A stretch of DNA of 64,000 nucleotides from Thermoflavimicrobium daqui (GTDB lineage Bacteria > Bacillota > Bacilli > Thermoactinomycetales > Thermoactinomycetaceae), in the NCBI RefSeq assembly GCF_003313465.1, contig NZ_KZ845663.1, positions 62,001 through 126,000 on the forward strand, written 5' to 3'. Made by a program: the position numbers and the translations under genes. This document shows positions 8,889-17,560 of this stretch, piece by piece (the first letter of the stretch is position 1; the number at the start of each line of letters is the position of its first letter). The notes beneath the pieces were generated by a model that was not told where the DNA came from, ran no database searches, and worked only from the letters and a program-made list of their open reading frames with translations.

Positions 8889-9986
8889 TTACCGGTGATC
8901 GAAATGAAGGATACTACGTTCATTACTTAAAAATGTACTACGTGACTTACGTACTGACTCAATTCTCTCTTCAGCCATACGATCTGCAGCTTTGTAGCTT
9001 GGAATACCATCACGTTTTGAAATTTCAAATACCTTTAATATACTATCATAAATTCCTTCAACTTTCTTCATAGCCCGTTCGCGATTATAGCCATATAATT
9101 CATCAGCCACATTAATCACACCACCTGCATTAATTACATAGTCTGGTGCATAAAGAATGCCTTTTTGCTCTAACATATCCCCATGTCGATCTTCTTTGAG
9201 TTGGTTATTTGCTGCCCCAGCAATTACTTTACACTTTAATCGATCAATTGTCTCATCATTAATGGTAGCTCCTAAGGCACATGGAGCAAAAATATCACAA
9301 TCTACATCATATATTTCATTTGGGCTAATGGACTCAGCATCAAAAGCTTGAACCGCACGTTTTACAGAGTCGGCATTAATATCCGTAACGACCAACTCAG
9401 CTCCTTCTTCATGTAAAAGTCTACATAAATTAAATGCTACGTTTCCAACACCTTGAACAGCTACACGTTTGCCTTTCAAGGAATCTTCCCCAAATGCTAC
9501 TTTTGCAGTAGCCTTCATCCCACGATATACACCATAAGCTGTAACAGGAGAAGGATTTCCACTCGCCCCAAAAGCGTCAGAAACTCCAGTCACATACTTG
9601 GTTTCCATAAAAATATGATCCATATCCTCTACAGCAGTTCCTACATCTTCTGCTGTAATATAACGACCGTTTAACCCTTGAATAAAACGGCCAAACGCTC
9701 TAAACAACTCTTCACTCTTATGTTTTTTGGGATCACCAATAATAACTGATTTTCCTCCACCCAAGTTTAGTCCTGCTGCCGCATTCTTATAAGTCATACC
9801 TCGGGATAATCTTAGTGCATCAATGATCGCTTCTTCTTCCGATGCATAATTCCACATGCGACACCCGCCTAATGCAGGTCCCAGTGTTGTATCATGAATA
9901 GCAATAATAGCTTTTAAGCCTGAATTCTCGTCCTGACAAAAAACCAATTGTTCATAATCATATTTTGCCATCTCTTTAAAAATCAT
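8889..9986 (-). CDS. bcd: Leucine dehydrogenase
   Basis: Oxidative deamination of leucine, valine and isoleucine to the 2-oxo acids consumed by the Bkd complex. The 365-residue length matches hexameric or octameric leucine dehydrogenases. It has [11 protein letters not shown] at about residues 35-45, the catalytic lysine block [13 protein letters not shown] (Lys79; Lys67 binds the carboxylate), and an NAD-binding [17 protein letters not shown] at about 179-195. A conserved [11 protein letters not shown] follows. ATG at 9986 lies 8 nt after GGAGGT. In B. subtilis ptb and buk flank bcd; neither is present here. Regulation by sigma-54 and BkdR is likely (see 10346-10464). Confidence 0.93.
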   Translation of the reverse strand: MIFKEMAKYDYEQLVFCQDENSGLKAIIAIHDTTLGPALGGCRMWNYASEEEAIIDALRLSRGMTYKNAAAGLNLGGGKSVIIGDPKKHKSEELFRAFGRFIQGLNGRYITAEDVGTAVEDMDHIFMETKYVTGVSDAFGASGNPSPVTAYGVYRGMKATAKVAFGEDSLKGKRVAVQGVGNVAFNLCRLLHEEGAELVVTDINADSVKRAVQAFDAESISPNEIYDVDCDIFAPCALGATINDETIDRLKCKVIAGAANNQLKEDRHGDMLEQKGILYAPDYVINAGGVINVADELYGYNRERAMKKVEGIYDSILKVFEISKRDGIPSYKAADRMAEERIESVRKSRSTFLSNERSILHFDHR

Positions 9987-10045
9987 AAGAATTTACCTCC
10001 ACTATCATCTCATAAAATTTAAGTTCAAGTGTAAATACAAGCGAG

Positions 10046-10087
10046 TTAATAAACAAGACATTCTGTCCTTAATACTAACACACCCAC
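10046..10087 (-). CDS. Putative 13-codon leader peptide rich in Val and Leu upstream of leucine dehydrogenase
   Basis: GTG at 10087 follows GGAGG by 7 nt and opens a frame reading MGVLVLRTECLVY, then TAA. Six of 13 residues are Val or Leu. It lies in the roughly 350-nt leader expected from the -24/-12 promoter at 10346. I see no terminator after it, so attenuation is only a possibility. The frame may be chance. Confidence 0.25.
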   Translation of the reverse strand: MGVLVLRTECLVY

Positions 10088-10345
10088 AGAGCAACCTCCA
10101 AAATATACCATAAATTTCTATAAAAAGTGATTTACTCTAATCAGTTGCTCATGTTGATCCTATATAAAAGATGCGCTTCTATACTAGGAGTGATCTAGCT
10201 TTTTGATCGAATGGTGCAATATACTCCACATATAAGTCACTAAAGTATGCGCTTTCTTTTTTATCACCAGCTCCATGATTAATAGAACTATTTGTGTAGA
10301 TTTTCTTGGATAGTTTTTGCATTTTATCAAGCACCATACTAAAAA

Positions 10346-10361
10346 TGCAAAAATCATGCCA
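10346..10361 (-). promoter_or_regulatory. Sigma-54 (-24/-12) promoter for leucine dehydrogenase
   Basis: Read leftwards the site is TGGCATGATTTTTGCA, with the invariant GG and GC exactly 10 bp apart and TTGCA at -12. It differs from the consensus TGGCAC-N5-TTGCA in one position. It lies in the bkdR-bcd gap, and BkdR is a sigma-54 activator. Confidence 0.85.
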
Positions 10362-10414
10362 TGGTGAAACTTTAAAGAAACATTCGTATAATCTTATACA
10401 AAAACGAATAACAT

Positions 10415-10464
10415 CTGCAAAACAATGCAGACTAAACGAAGTAAATTGCCTGCAAAAAATTGCA
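10415..10464 (-). promoter_or_regulatory. Pair of 16-bp palindromes, candidate BkdR activator sites
   Basis: CTGCAAAACAATGCAG (10415-10430) and CTGCAAAAAATTGCAT (10450-10465) match at 13 of 16 positions and share TGCA-N6-TGCA symmetry. They lie 54-104 bp upstream of the -24/-12 promoter, their starts are 35 bp apart, and they sit immediately after the bkdR stop codon. Upstream palindromic sites are what a Fis-type HTH activator needs. The assignment to BkdR is inference. Confidence 0.6.
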
Positions 10465-10466
10465 TT

Positions 10467-12512
10467 TCAAATCATACCATATTTTTCCAATTTATAATAT
10501 AAACTCCTTACAGAAATATTTAAACGGCGAGCGGTTTCTGTTTTATTTTTACCACAATCCATATAAACTTCGGTTATGTATTCTTTTTCTACATCAGCTA
10601 GTATTTGTTTTAAAGACTTATCATATATCCTTGTATTTTTTTGTGGACGATAGTGGGAAGAAGATAGCTCTAAGGTAGGAAGATGTATACATTGAATCAC
10701 CTTTTCATTTAGAGCCATATGAATAATAGCTCGTCCAAGTACGTTTTCCAATTCTCGCACATTTCCAGGCCAAGTATATTCAGCTAACATCCCAAGTGCT
10801 TCCATAGCAATGTCTTCAACACTACGTCCATATTCCTGATTTAACTTTTTTATCAAGTAAATGGATAGCTCATATAAATCATCTAATCGTAAGCGTAGAG
10901 GTGGAATATGAATCGGAACCACGTTAAGTCGATAATATAAATCTTCACGGAAGCGCTTTTCTTGAATTGCTTTTTCCAAGTAAACATTTGTAGCGGCTAT
11001 AATACGAACATCTACTGAGATCGATTTCGTACCCCCAACACGTGTTACCTCTTTCTCTTGAAGTACTCTAAGCAATTTCGCTTGAATACTTGGCTTTAAT
11101 TCACCAATTTCATCTAAGAAAAGGGTTCCACCATTGGCTTCTTCAAAAAGTCCTTTTTTCCCACCACGCTTTGCTCCTGTAAAAGCCCCTTCTTCATAAC
11201 CAAAAAGCTCACTTTCAAGTAAGGACTCGGAAATAGCAGCACAGTTTACCCGGACAAATTGATTATATTTTCGGCTACTTGCATTATGAATGGCATGAGC
11301 AAACAGCTCTTTCCCAGTCCCCGATTCACCACGAAGCAACACAGTGGCACGTGTTGTAGCAGCTTGTTTCGCTAAGTCAATTGCCATTTTCATATTTTCA
11401 CTTACCGCTACAATATCATCAAATGTATATTTTGCCTCCAATGTCCGGATAATCCGTCTAGCTTTTTCTAAATCACGATATAGCTGTTTGATCTCTGAAG
11501 TATCATGCAAAATACCTACGCTACCTTTCAGCTCATGGTTAATCACAATCGGTGCAACATTAACTACTACTTCCTTCCGATGAGGTCCCACTTTAAGCTG
11601 CACTCCACGCACTGGTTTTTTTGTCTTCAATACTTGCATATGCATGCTTTCACCTTCGGAGATATCTACATCTGCTGGCTTTCCGATTACCTCTTCAGCA
11701 CTTAAACCGGTTAAGCGCGTATAAGCTGGATTAATTAAGATCCCTTTTCCTTCGGCATCTACTACGGATATGGCATCATCTGAAGAGTCGATAATCGCTT
11801 GCAATAAACTTTTCATATCTTCCAGATCGGTCAATTGTTCGGTTAAATGTTGCAATTCGCTAACATCGCGAAAGACAGACACAGCTCCACTTACCTTCCC
11901 TGTTCGATCTTTTACAGGAACACGATTTGTAACAATAGCTCTTCCACCGGGAATCTCTAATTTCTTATTAAGATCAGAAATTCCATTTTTTAATACCACA
12001 TCTAAACGAGTATAGGGTATCATTTGATTTACATTTTTCCCTAATACATCTTTTGCCTTTAATCCTAGCAATCTTTCGGCTGCTCGATTAAATATGGTAA
12101 TTTCGCCAGCTTGATTCACCGCCAACATACCATCATGAGTTGAATTAATAATCGCTTCTACTTCACGATGTCTTTGACGTAAAGCTTGAAAAAGTTTTTC
12201 ATTCTCCTTAACTAAGCGAGCTAATAAATCGATGACCGTTCCCGATAAGACAGTGATTTTCCCATTCTGCTGTTCTAATAGAGCATTTATAGTTGGATCA
12301 TTCGATGTATCTAAAATAATATCGGGGTTTAATGTCAAAAAGGAGAGCAAATCCGTTCCTGTGGCTATTTTTTGTCGAGAAGCTTCTTGAATAGCCGGGG
12401 CATCTTTTTGGTGATCAATAACCCCAAGCACCTGAACTTCTTTAATAGTGAGCAGCATTCTAAGTAACACAGCTCCATTTTGCCCACCACCAATCATTAA
12501 TATTTTTTGCAT
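10467..12512 (-). CDS. bkdR: Sigma-54-dependent transcriptional activator BkdR
   Basis: Activator of branched-chain keto acid genes. In the 681-residue protein the N-terminus (about 1-90) is Rossmann-like with [17 protein letters not shown]. Two PAS domains follow (about 118-220 and 240-345), then the AAA+ domain with Walker A GESGTGKE and the sigma-54-contacting GAFTGA loop. The latter is followed by [12 protein letters not shown] and an R-finger region. A Fis-type HTH closes the protein ([20 protein letters not shown]). Length is close to the 692 residues of the B. subtilis homologue. It faces the leucine dehydrogenase operon in the same direction, separated by 480 bp holding the promoter. 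The ligand that it senses is not evident. Confidence 0.92.
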   Translation of the reverse strand: MQKILMIGGGQNGAVLLRMLLTIKEVQVLGVIDHQKDAPAIQEASRQKIATGTDLLSFLTLNPDIILDTSNDPTINALLEQQNGKITVLSGTVIDLLARLVKENEKLFQALRQRHREVEAIINSTHDGMLAVNQAGEITIFNRAAERLLGLKAKDVLGKNVNQMIPYTRLDVVLKNGISDLNKKLEIPGGRAIVTNRVPVKDRTGKVSGAVSVFRDVSELQHLTEQLTDLEDMKSLLQAIIDSSDDAISVVDAEGKGILINPAYTRLTGLSAEEVIGKPADVDISEGESMHMQVLKTKKPVRGVQLKVGPHRKEVVVNVAPIVINHELKGSVGILHDTSEIKQLYRDLEKARRIIRTLEAKYTFDDIVAVSENMKMAIDLAKQAATTRATVLLRGESGTGKELFAHAIHNASSRKYNQFVRVNCAAISESLLESELFGYEEGAFTGAKRGGKKGLFEEANGGTLFLDEIGELKPSIQAKLLRVLQEKEVTRVGGTKSISVDVRIIAATNVYLEKAIQEKRFREDLYYRLNVVPIHIPPLRLRLDDLYELSIYLIKKLNQEYGRSVEDIAMEALGMLAEYTWPGNVRELENVLGRAIIHMALNEKVIQCIHLPTLELSSSHYRPQKNTRIYDKSLKQILADVEKEYITEVYMDCGKNKTETARRLNISVRSLYYKLEKYGMI

Positions 12513-12699
12513 AAAACCTCTCCCTTTTTTCTTTTAATATTTAACATACTCTAGTAAAATTTTCTCAGTTACAGTTGCTTATTATTATCGTTCTAAATAC
12601 AAGAATGAACGACAATCTTGATCCAAAAATACACACCTATATCCTAGGGCTAGCATTTATATCACAAATCAGTTACCATATGGATGGGAGTGAAAAGAT

Positions 12700-13044
12700 A
12701 TGTCAAATCCGAATTTAAAGCCAGTATATCAGCGCATTTTAGCTATCCTTATTCTTTGTATACCCGGAGCACTTGGTATTTATGGATGGACAATCATACG
12801 GGACGTATTATTTAATTATTTTGCGAACCAAGGTTTTGCTTGGCTTCCCTTTTTAGGTGGAACTCTTCTCCTTCTGATAGCATTATATTTCTTAGGTGGG
12901 TTCATTTTTTATAGGGATAAAAAGAATAATCGTATTCAACCCAAATTGCTAAGTAAAGAAGAACAAGAAAAATTAGCTGAACTAAAAAAATCAGGTCAAA
13001 TCAAAAAAGATAATGATAAATATAGTTATTATAAAAAATTATAA
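12700..13044 (+). CDS. yqzF: YqzF-like DUF2627 membrane protein
   Basis: A 114-residue protein with two hydrophobic helices (about 12-33 and 46-69) and a FLGGFIFYRDKKNNRIQPK block, typical of DUF2627/YqzF, which is also next to bkdR in B. subtilis. The C-terminal 40 residues are a lysine- and glutamate-rich tail that lengthens it beyond the usual roughly 80 residues. GGGAGTG stands before the ATG. It is transcribed away from bkdR and ends in its own terminator. Function is unknown. Confidence 0.8.
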   Translation: MSNPNLKPVYQRILAILILCIPGALGIYGWTIIRDVLFNYFANQGFAWLPFLGGTLLLLIALYFLGGFIFYRDKKNNRIQPKLLSKEEQEKLAELKKSGQIKKDNDKYSYYKKL

Positions 13045-13064
13045 TACTTTATCATAAACAAAAG

Positions 13065-13096
13065 AAACATCCTTTTAATGGATGTTTTTCTTTTTG
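13065..13096 (+). terminator. Terminator after yqzF
   Basis: AAACATCC (13065-13072) pairs with GGATGTTT (13080-13087) over a 7-nt loop, followed by TTCTTTTT. Confidence 0.85.
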
Positions 13097-13206
13097 AGCC
13101 CCATTTACCTCATTCGGTCAAAAAGTAATCCAACAATCCCAAAGGTAACTTCTTTTATCATGCATGAAAGAGGATGATCATATATTAAACCAAAGGAGGG
13201 ATTTCT

Positions 13207-14175
13207 ATGTACCCTACATGGGAATACTCACTATTTAAAAAATCGATTTTAAACTCTATCGACCTATGTCAAAAATGGATTCAGCAACAGCAAAATCACA
13301 TTTCAGATGAATCTACATTATCCGAGCTTAATCAATTAGCTACTCAACTTCAACAAATCGAATCAATGGCTGCCTCTCCAATTAGCTATCCGGCACAACT
13401 GTATAATTGGCTAGATGAAACAATTCGATTACAGAAACGTGTTAAAAAATGGATTCAACAAGAAGCTATGCCTGCTACTACTCTTATCGCTTCTGAACAA
13501 ACTGAGGATCATCCAGACTCGTCCTCCTCTTTACATCAAAAGAGCAAACGCGTACCGATCGGTCAGCATCAACTTCCACCGCTTCCATATCCATATGATG
13601 CACTTGAGCCCTATATCGATGAAAAAACCATGCGACTACATCACGACGAACATCATCGCTCTTATGTAGAAGGATTAAATCAGGCCGAAAAAATGCTTGA
13701 ACGTGCTAGACAATCCGGCAATTTTAAATTAGTGAAGCATTGGGCGCGTGAACTTGCTTTCCATGGAGCAGGTCACTATTTACATACCCTTTTTTGGGAG
13801 ACCATGAATCCCAAAGGTGGTGGAAAACCAACAGGACCTCTGTTAAAACAAATAGAGTGTGATTTTGGTAGTTTCCCTGCTTTCCAAAAGCATTTTACAG
13901 AGGCCGCTGATAAAGTAGAAGGGGGCGGATGGGCTATTCTAGTATGGAGCCCTCGCTCACATCGATTAGAAATTTTACAAGCCGAAAAACACCAAAACTT
14001 ATCTCAATGGGACGTGATTCCACTTTTACCACTTGATGTTTGGGAACATGCCTATTATCTAAAATATCCCAACAAACGCAAACAATATATTAATGCTTGG
14101 TGGCATATTGTTTACTGGCCTAAAGTACAAAAGCGTTGGGAAGTCGCACGTCACGTCCTTTGGAAACCTTTTTAA
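13207..14175 (+). CDS. Superoxide dismutase (Mn/Fe family) with a 120-residue N-terminal helical extension
   Basis: The 322-residue product ends in a complete SOD domain (about 121-318). Metal ligands are visible: His145 in LHHDEHH, His193 in HYLHTLFW, Asp277 and His281 in PLDVWEHAYY. GGGWAILV is the Mn/Fe SOD core. Residues 1-120 have no SOD counterpart; they are predicted helical, rich in Gln (for example KWIQQQQNH), with no signal peptide. Long-N-terminus SODs exist in Bacillus (SodF type, about 280 residues), so this probably belongs there, with a still longer front. The second shell is unusual: FHGAGHYLH replaces the usual NNAGGHxNH, so metal preference is uncertain. AAAGGAGGG precedes the ATG. 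Confidence 0.85.
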   Translation: MYPTWEYSLFKKSILNSIDLCQKWIQQQQNHISDESTLSELNQLATQLQQIESMAASPISYPAQLYNWLDETIRLQKRVKKWIQQEAMPATTLIASEQTEDHPDSSSSLHQKSKRVPIGQHQLPPLPYPYDALEPYIDEKTMRLHHDEHHRSYVEGLNQAEKMLERARQSGNFKLVKHWARELAFHGAGHYLHTLFWETMNPKGGGKPTGPLLKQIECDFGSFPAFQKHFTEAADKVEGGGWAILVWSPRSHRLEILQAEKHQNLSQWDVIPLLPLDVWEHAYYLKYPNKRKQYINAWWHIVYWPKVQKRWEVARHVLWKPF

Positions 14176-14535
14176 TCTCCAAGATTTCCTCAAGTAAATA
14201 TCAATCATAAAAGTACATACAAAAAACCCTATCCACTTATATAAAATGATAAAATGTAAATAGTAAAATATATTTTATTATTCAGTTAATAATATCAGCT
14301 TTTTTCTTAATATCTTCTATAAGCAAAGGTTAAAAGCTCTTTGGACTCATGTTGAAATACCAGTGAGTGAGGAAGCAATGAGCGTCAAGTTAAAATGGAG
14401 CTAATTTACACCTAGGTATCATTACTTGAAGTATAAAAAAAGAGAGGTGAAAAGTCTGCTGCTATAAAAGTAAAAGTTATTTAGTAAGAGATATCTAAGA
14501 AATCATTATACCAATTTTAGTAGCAGACGATTGGT
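14176..14535. other. 360-bp gap with a long-range inverted repeat before the 78-aa ORF
   Basis: No confident gene is seen. GTCTGCTGCTA (14454-14464) is complementary at 10 of 11 positions to TAGTAGCAGAC (14518-14528), leaving a 53-nt loop. The second arm ends 7 nt before the ATG at 14536. An AGAGAGGTG motif at 14441-14449 has no sizeable frame after it (GTG followed by six sense codons at most). Confidence 0.4.
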
Positions 14536-14772
14536 ATGGCTAAGAAGAAAAGAAGTCGTGAAAAACAAAAGAATAAACCAACTAAGTTGAAATATACACT
14601 GATTGCTCACCAGTTTCATAAAGAAACGATTGCTCCTCTAGTCAAACAATATCGTAGAGCTATGTGTTTAAAAAATTATGATGCTGCCCGAGATTTTTTT
14701 CAACAGCTTACAGAGGCTCGCCAACATCATCGCTTACTTCTTCATCGCAAAGAAAAAGTGCGAATAAAATAA
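14536..14772 (+). CDS. Small basic protein, unknown
   Basis: A 78-residue, strongly basic protein (MAKKKRSREKQKNKPTK at the start, HRKEKVRIK at the end) with a helical middle, QYRRAMCLKNYDAARDFFQQL. I do not recognise a family. A stop codon lies five codons upstream, so the start is this ATG or later, yet no ribosome binding site is visible in front of it. That lowers confidence or hints at structure-dependent initiation (see the inverted repeat before it). Charge would suit nucleic-acid binding, but nothing more can be said. Confidence 0.5.
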   Translation: MAKKKRSREKQKNKPTKLKYTLIAHQFHKETIAPLVKQYRRAMCLKNYDAARDFFQQLTEARQHHRLLLHRKEKVRIK

Positions 14773-14811
14773 AAACGGCTGTCTCCTTACCTTAAAAGAT
14801 ACTTTGTATAT

Positions 14812-14855
14812 CATCCAGCAGTTCGTTATCCTTTTTGATCACGAACTGCTGGATG
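14812..14855 (+). terminator. Perfect 15-bp hairpin after the 78-aa ORF
   Basis: CATCCAGCAGTTCGT (14812-14826) pairs perfectly with ACGAACTGCTGGATG (14841-14855) around a 14-nt loop. Only TTCGTTTCTCC follows, so the T-run is weak. It probably terminates the small gene. Confidence 0.55.
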
Positions 14856-14882
14856 TTCGTTTCTCCCCAGTTCATAATGTTA

Positions 14883-14925
14883 CAAAAAAATACCGCTCTA
14901 TGAAATATCTCCATAGTCGCGGTAT
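14883..14925 (-). terminator. Terminator of spo0A
   Basis: ATACCGC plus CTATG (14890-14902) pair with CATAG plus GCGGTAT (14912-14925). Leftwards, seven Ts follow. It lies 85 bp past the spo0A stop. Confidence 0.85.
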
Positions 14926-15009
14926 GATTCTAAATCTTACTATCAATCAAATAGAATAGAAATCTAAAAGATAAGTCCAAAAACATAAACATAATAACCC
15001 TTTCTATAT

Positions 15010-15789
15010 TTATACGACGCGATGCTCAATACGTAACTTATCTGCTACCATCGCAATAAATTCACTGTTCGTCGGCTTCGCTTTGGTTACATTAATAGTA
15101 TAACCAAAAAGACTACGAATCGACTCCATATTCCCTCGACTCCATGCAACCTCAATCGCATGTCGAATAGCTCGTTCAACCCGGCTCGGTGTTGTATTAA
15201 ATTTTTCCGCAATACGAGGATATAATGACTTTGTAATGGATCCAAGTAAGTCTACTTCGTAATATACCATAGTAATTGCTTCACGAAGATAAAGATATCC
15301 CTTGATATGAGCAGGTACACCAATCTCATGAATAACATTCGTAATATTGGCATCTAAATGATTTGAGCGATGGGTTTGTGTATTCAATGTAATTTTACGA
15401 GAAGGTGTAGAAGTTACCCCTTGCATTTGACGAATACGGTGGGTAAGTACTTCCATATCAAAAGGTTTCAATATATAATATGAGGCTCCTAATTCTACTG
15501 CACGCTGAGTAATATTCTCGTGACCAAAAGCTGTAAGCATAATAATCTTTGGAATCGGTTGAATATTTAGCTCCTGTACTTGCTCAAGTACACCCAAACC
15601 ATCTAAATGAGGCATAATAATATCCAAAACTAATACATCAGGTACCCGCTCTTTCAATAAATCAATGACTTCTCCTCCATTATAAGCAACGCCAATCACT
15701 TCTATATCGGATTGGCTGGATAAATACTCTTTTAATAATTCGGCAAATTCTCGATTGTCATCTGCCAAAGCTACTCGAATTTTCTCCAC
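15010..15789 (-). CDS. spo0A: Sporulation master regulator Spo0A
   Basis: Response regulator that commits the cell to sporulation when phosphorylated. The 259-residue protein has a receiver domain (1-125) with the acid pair Asp10-Asp11, phospho-acceptor Asp56 in [13 protein letters not shown], and lysine in YYILKPF. The C-terminal effector domain (about 145-259) has the HTH region [21 protein letters not shown] and ends with [20 protein letters not shown]. Start is GTG at 15789 behind GGAGGAGGGG. It lies downstream of spoIVB as in all spore-formers. A sigma-H-like promoter with an overlapping 0A box precedes it (15831-15859). Confidence 0.97.
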   Translation of the reverse strand: MEKIRVALADDNREFAELLKEYLSSQSDIEVIGVAYNGGEVIDLLKERVPDVLVLDIIMPHLDGLGVLEQVQELNIQPIPKIIMLTAFGHENITQRAVELGASYYILKPFDMEVLTHRIRQMQGVTSTPSRKITLNTQTHRSNHLDANITNVIHEIGVPAHIKGYLYLREAITMVYYEVDLLGSITKSLYPRIAEKFNTTPSRVERAIRHAIEVAWSRGNMESIRSLFGYTINVTKAKPTNSEFIAMVADKLRIEHRVV

Positions 15790-15830
15790 AGAACCCCTCC
15801 TCCGTCGTCCGATAAAAAGTCCTCATTTAA

Positions 15831-15859
15831 CTTTTCGACATTACCTCATATGTTCCTGC
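15831..15859 (-). promoter_or_regulatory. Sigma-H-like promoter with 0A box upstream of spo0A
   Basis: Read leftwards, GCAGGAACA (15851-15859) resembles the sigma-H -35 (RnAGGAWWW). After an 11-bp spacer, GTCGAAAAG (15831-15839) partly matches the -10 (RnnGAATWW). TGTCGAA (15834-15840) is the Spo0A box core, so autoregulation is likely. Confidence 0.55.
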
Positions 15860-15884
15860 TTAATAGCAATTTTTTCCATGAGAA

Positions 15885-17216
15885 TTATGCGACAGCGGAC
15901 CCTTGTAATAGATCCGCTGTCGAATTAATTACTCCTGCATCATGTAACATCCATTCTATAAAAGTACCATAACCTGCTTTCGGATCATTGACAAATACAT
16001 GTGTGACCGCACCCACCAACTTACCATCTTGAATAATCGGACTCCCACTCATTCCTTGTACAATTCCGCCTGTTTTTTCCAATAAACGAGAGTCTGTTAC
16101 TTTAATAATCATTCCTTTAGTTGCAGGGAATTTTTGTTTCATCACATGTGAAATTTGAATATCAAACGCTTCTACCTTCTGCCCTTCCACGACTGTTAAA
16201 ATTTTTGCAGGCCCTTCTTTCACTTGTTCGGCAAGTGCAATAGGAATAGGTTTTGTATAAATCCCCTGATTAGGTGATTCGGGCATCTGACCAAAAATAC
16301 CAAATGGCGTATTTTTGGTAATGTTACCTAAAACTTGTTCTTCATGAAAGAAGATTGCTCGCTTTTCACCAGGCTCTCCTGATTCCCCTTTTTGAATTGA
16401 TGTAACATTGGAGTGAAGAATTTTACCACTACCTACTCGAATCGGTTGTCCTGTATCCATATCAGTTATGACATGTCCTAATGCACCATAAACTTTTTTT
16501 TGGGGATGATAAAAAGTAAGCGTCCCTACCCCTGCTGCTGAATCCCGAATATACATTCCTAAACGATAAGCTTGATCCTTTTCATCATAAATAGGGTGGA
16601 GCTGTACCTTTTTTTCTTTCCCATTACGATATAGATGAATGATGAGTGCTTTTTTGTTCTTTCCAGCTTCTTCAACGGCTTTTGATACATCTCCCACATG
16701 ATGAATAGATACATCGTTAATCTTAATTAAATAATCACCGATTCGAATATCTGCTCTTTCAGCTGGAGAAATACTACTTTGTTGGTTTTTTATAAAATGA
16801 TGTCCAACAACTAAAGCGCCTGATGACTTCAACTTGACTCCAATGGATTGTCCACCTGGAACGACACGAATATCAGGTAATACACTCACATTAACCCGCT
16901 TAATAGGTAACATGCCAAACAACTTTACCGTAAGCAAAGTTTTTCCTATATCATGGGATGATAAGATAAAAGGATGTCTTAAATCAATGGGAATCAGATG
17001 TCGGCTTAACCCATTCACTTGAATAACTTGTGGGTTAGAAACATTTGCTGTAGCTGAAACAGGCATATCTAATCGTAACTTCTGAAGCTGACCCTTCATT
17101 AAACGGATTTCCACTGGAAAATGGGTAAAGTGCCGAAATACTGTGCTTGTACTGCCCAAAAGCAAAAGAAGCACCAGGAGAACTCCAAACCATTTTTCTT
17201 TATATCTTTTTTGCAA
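15885..17216 (-). CDS. spoIVB: SpoIVB serine peptidase (SA/S55 family)
   Basis: Forespore-secreted protease that triggers sigma-K activation by cleaving SpoIVFA. The 443-residue protein has an N-terminal transmembrane/signal segment (about 9-26) and a PDZ domain (about 120-205, with ADIRIGDYLIKINDVSIHHVGD). The S55 catalytic domain has histidine in YGALGHVITD and serine in GMSGSPIIQDG near residue 395. Start is TTG at 17216 (MQKRYKEKW) behind AGGAGAG. It is followed by spo0A, the conserved arrangement. Confidence 0.95.
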   Translation of the reverse strand: MQKRYKEKWFGVLLVLLLLLGSTSTVFRHFTHFPVEIRLMKGQLQKLRLDMPVSATANVSNPQVIQVNGLSRHLIPIDLRHPFILSSHDIGKTLLTVKLFGMLPIKRVNVSVLPDIRVVPGGQSIGVKLKSSGALVVGHHFIKNQQSSISPAERADIRIGDYLIKINDVSIHHVGDVSKAVEEAGKNKKALIIHLYRNGKEKKVQLHPIYDEKDQAYRLGMYIRDSAAGVGTLTFYHPQKKVYGALGHVITDMDTGQPIRVGSGKILHSNVTSIQKGESGEPGEKRAIFFHEEQVLGNITKNTPFGIFGQMPESPNQGIYTKPIPIALAEQVKEGPAKILTVVEGQKVEAFDIQISHVMKQKFPATKGMIIKVTDSRLLEKTGGIVQGMSGSPIIQDGKLVGAVTHVFVNDPKAGYGTFIEWMLHDAGVINSTADLLQGSAVA

Positions 17217-17514
17217 AATCCACCACTCTCCTGAGCCTCCTGCCTAACCTTCACTAAGAGCTCTTTGTAAGCTTAAGATGTCCGATCTAACCTTCTTTTA
17301 TGTTCACAAATGTTACCTTGACTGCCTTCTCAATTCGATACCCATCATTTTCTCATTCATGATTCATAAGACAATCTAGTCCTTTTCAAAAGAAAAAGTT
17401 TCTTCTGCACAAATAATTTGTTATATAATATAATTTTTCAATCAATAAATAATATGCAACCGCTCTGATCCTATAAATGACAAAGTTTATGATTGAATGA
17501 TACAACGTACCTCA
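17217..17514. other. Gap between recN terminator and spoIVB
   Basis: An AT-rich stretch with no coding frame. It should hold the forespore promoter of spoIVB, but I could not place a convincing sigma-G -35/-10 pair. Confidence 0.4.
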
Positions 17515-17547
17515 TATATAAAAAAGCATACCCGTTCGAGTATGCTT
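17515..17547 (-). terminator. Terminator of recN
   Basis: AAGCATAC (17524-17531) and GTATGCTT (17540-17547) form an 8-bp stem with an 8-nt loop, followed leftwards by TTTTATATA. Confidence 0.8.
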
Positions 17548-17560
17548 GTGGATTTGACAT

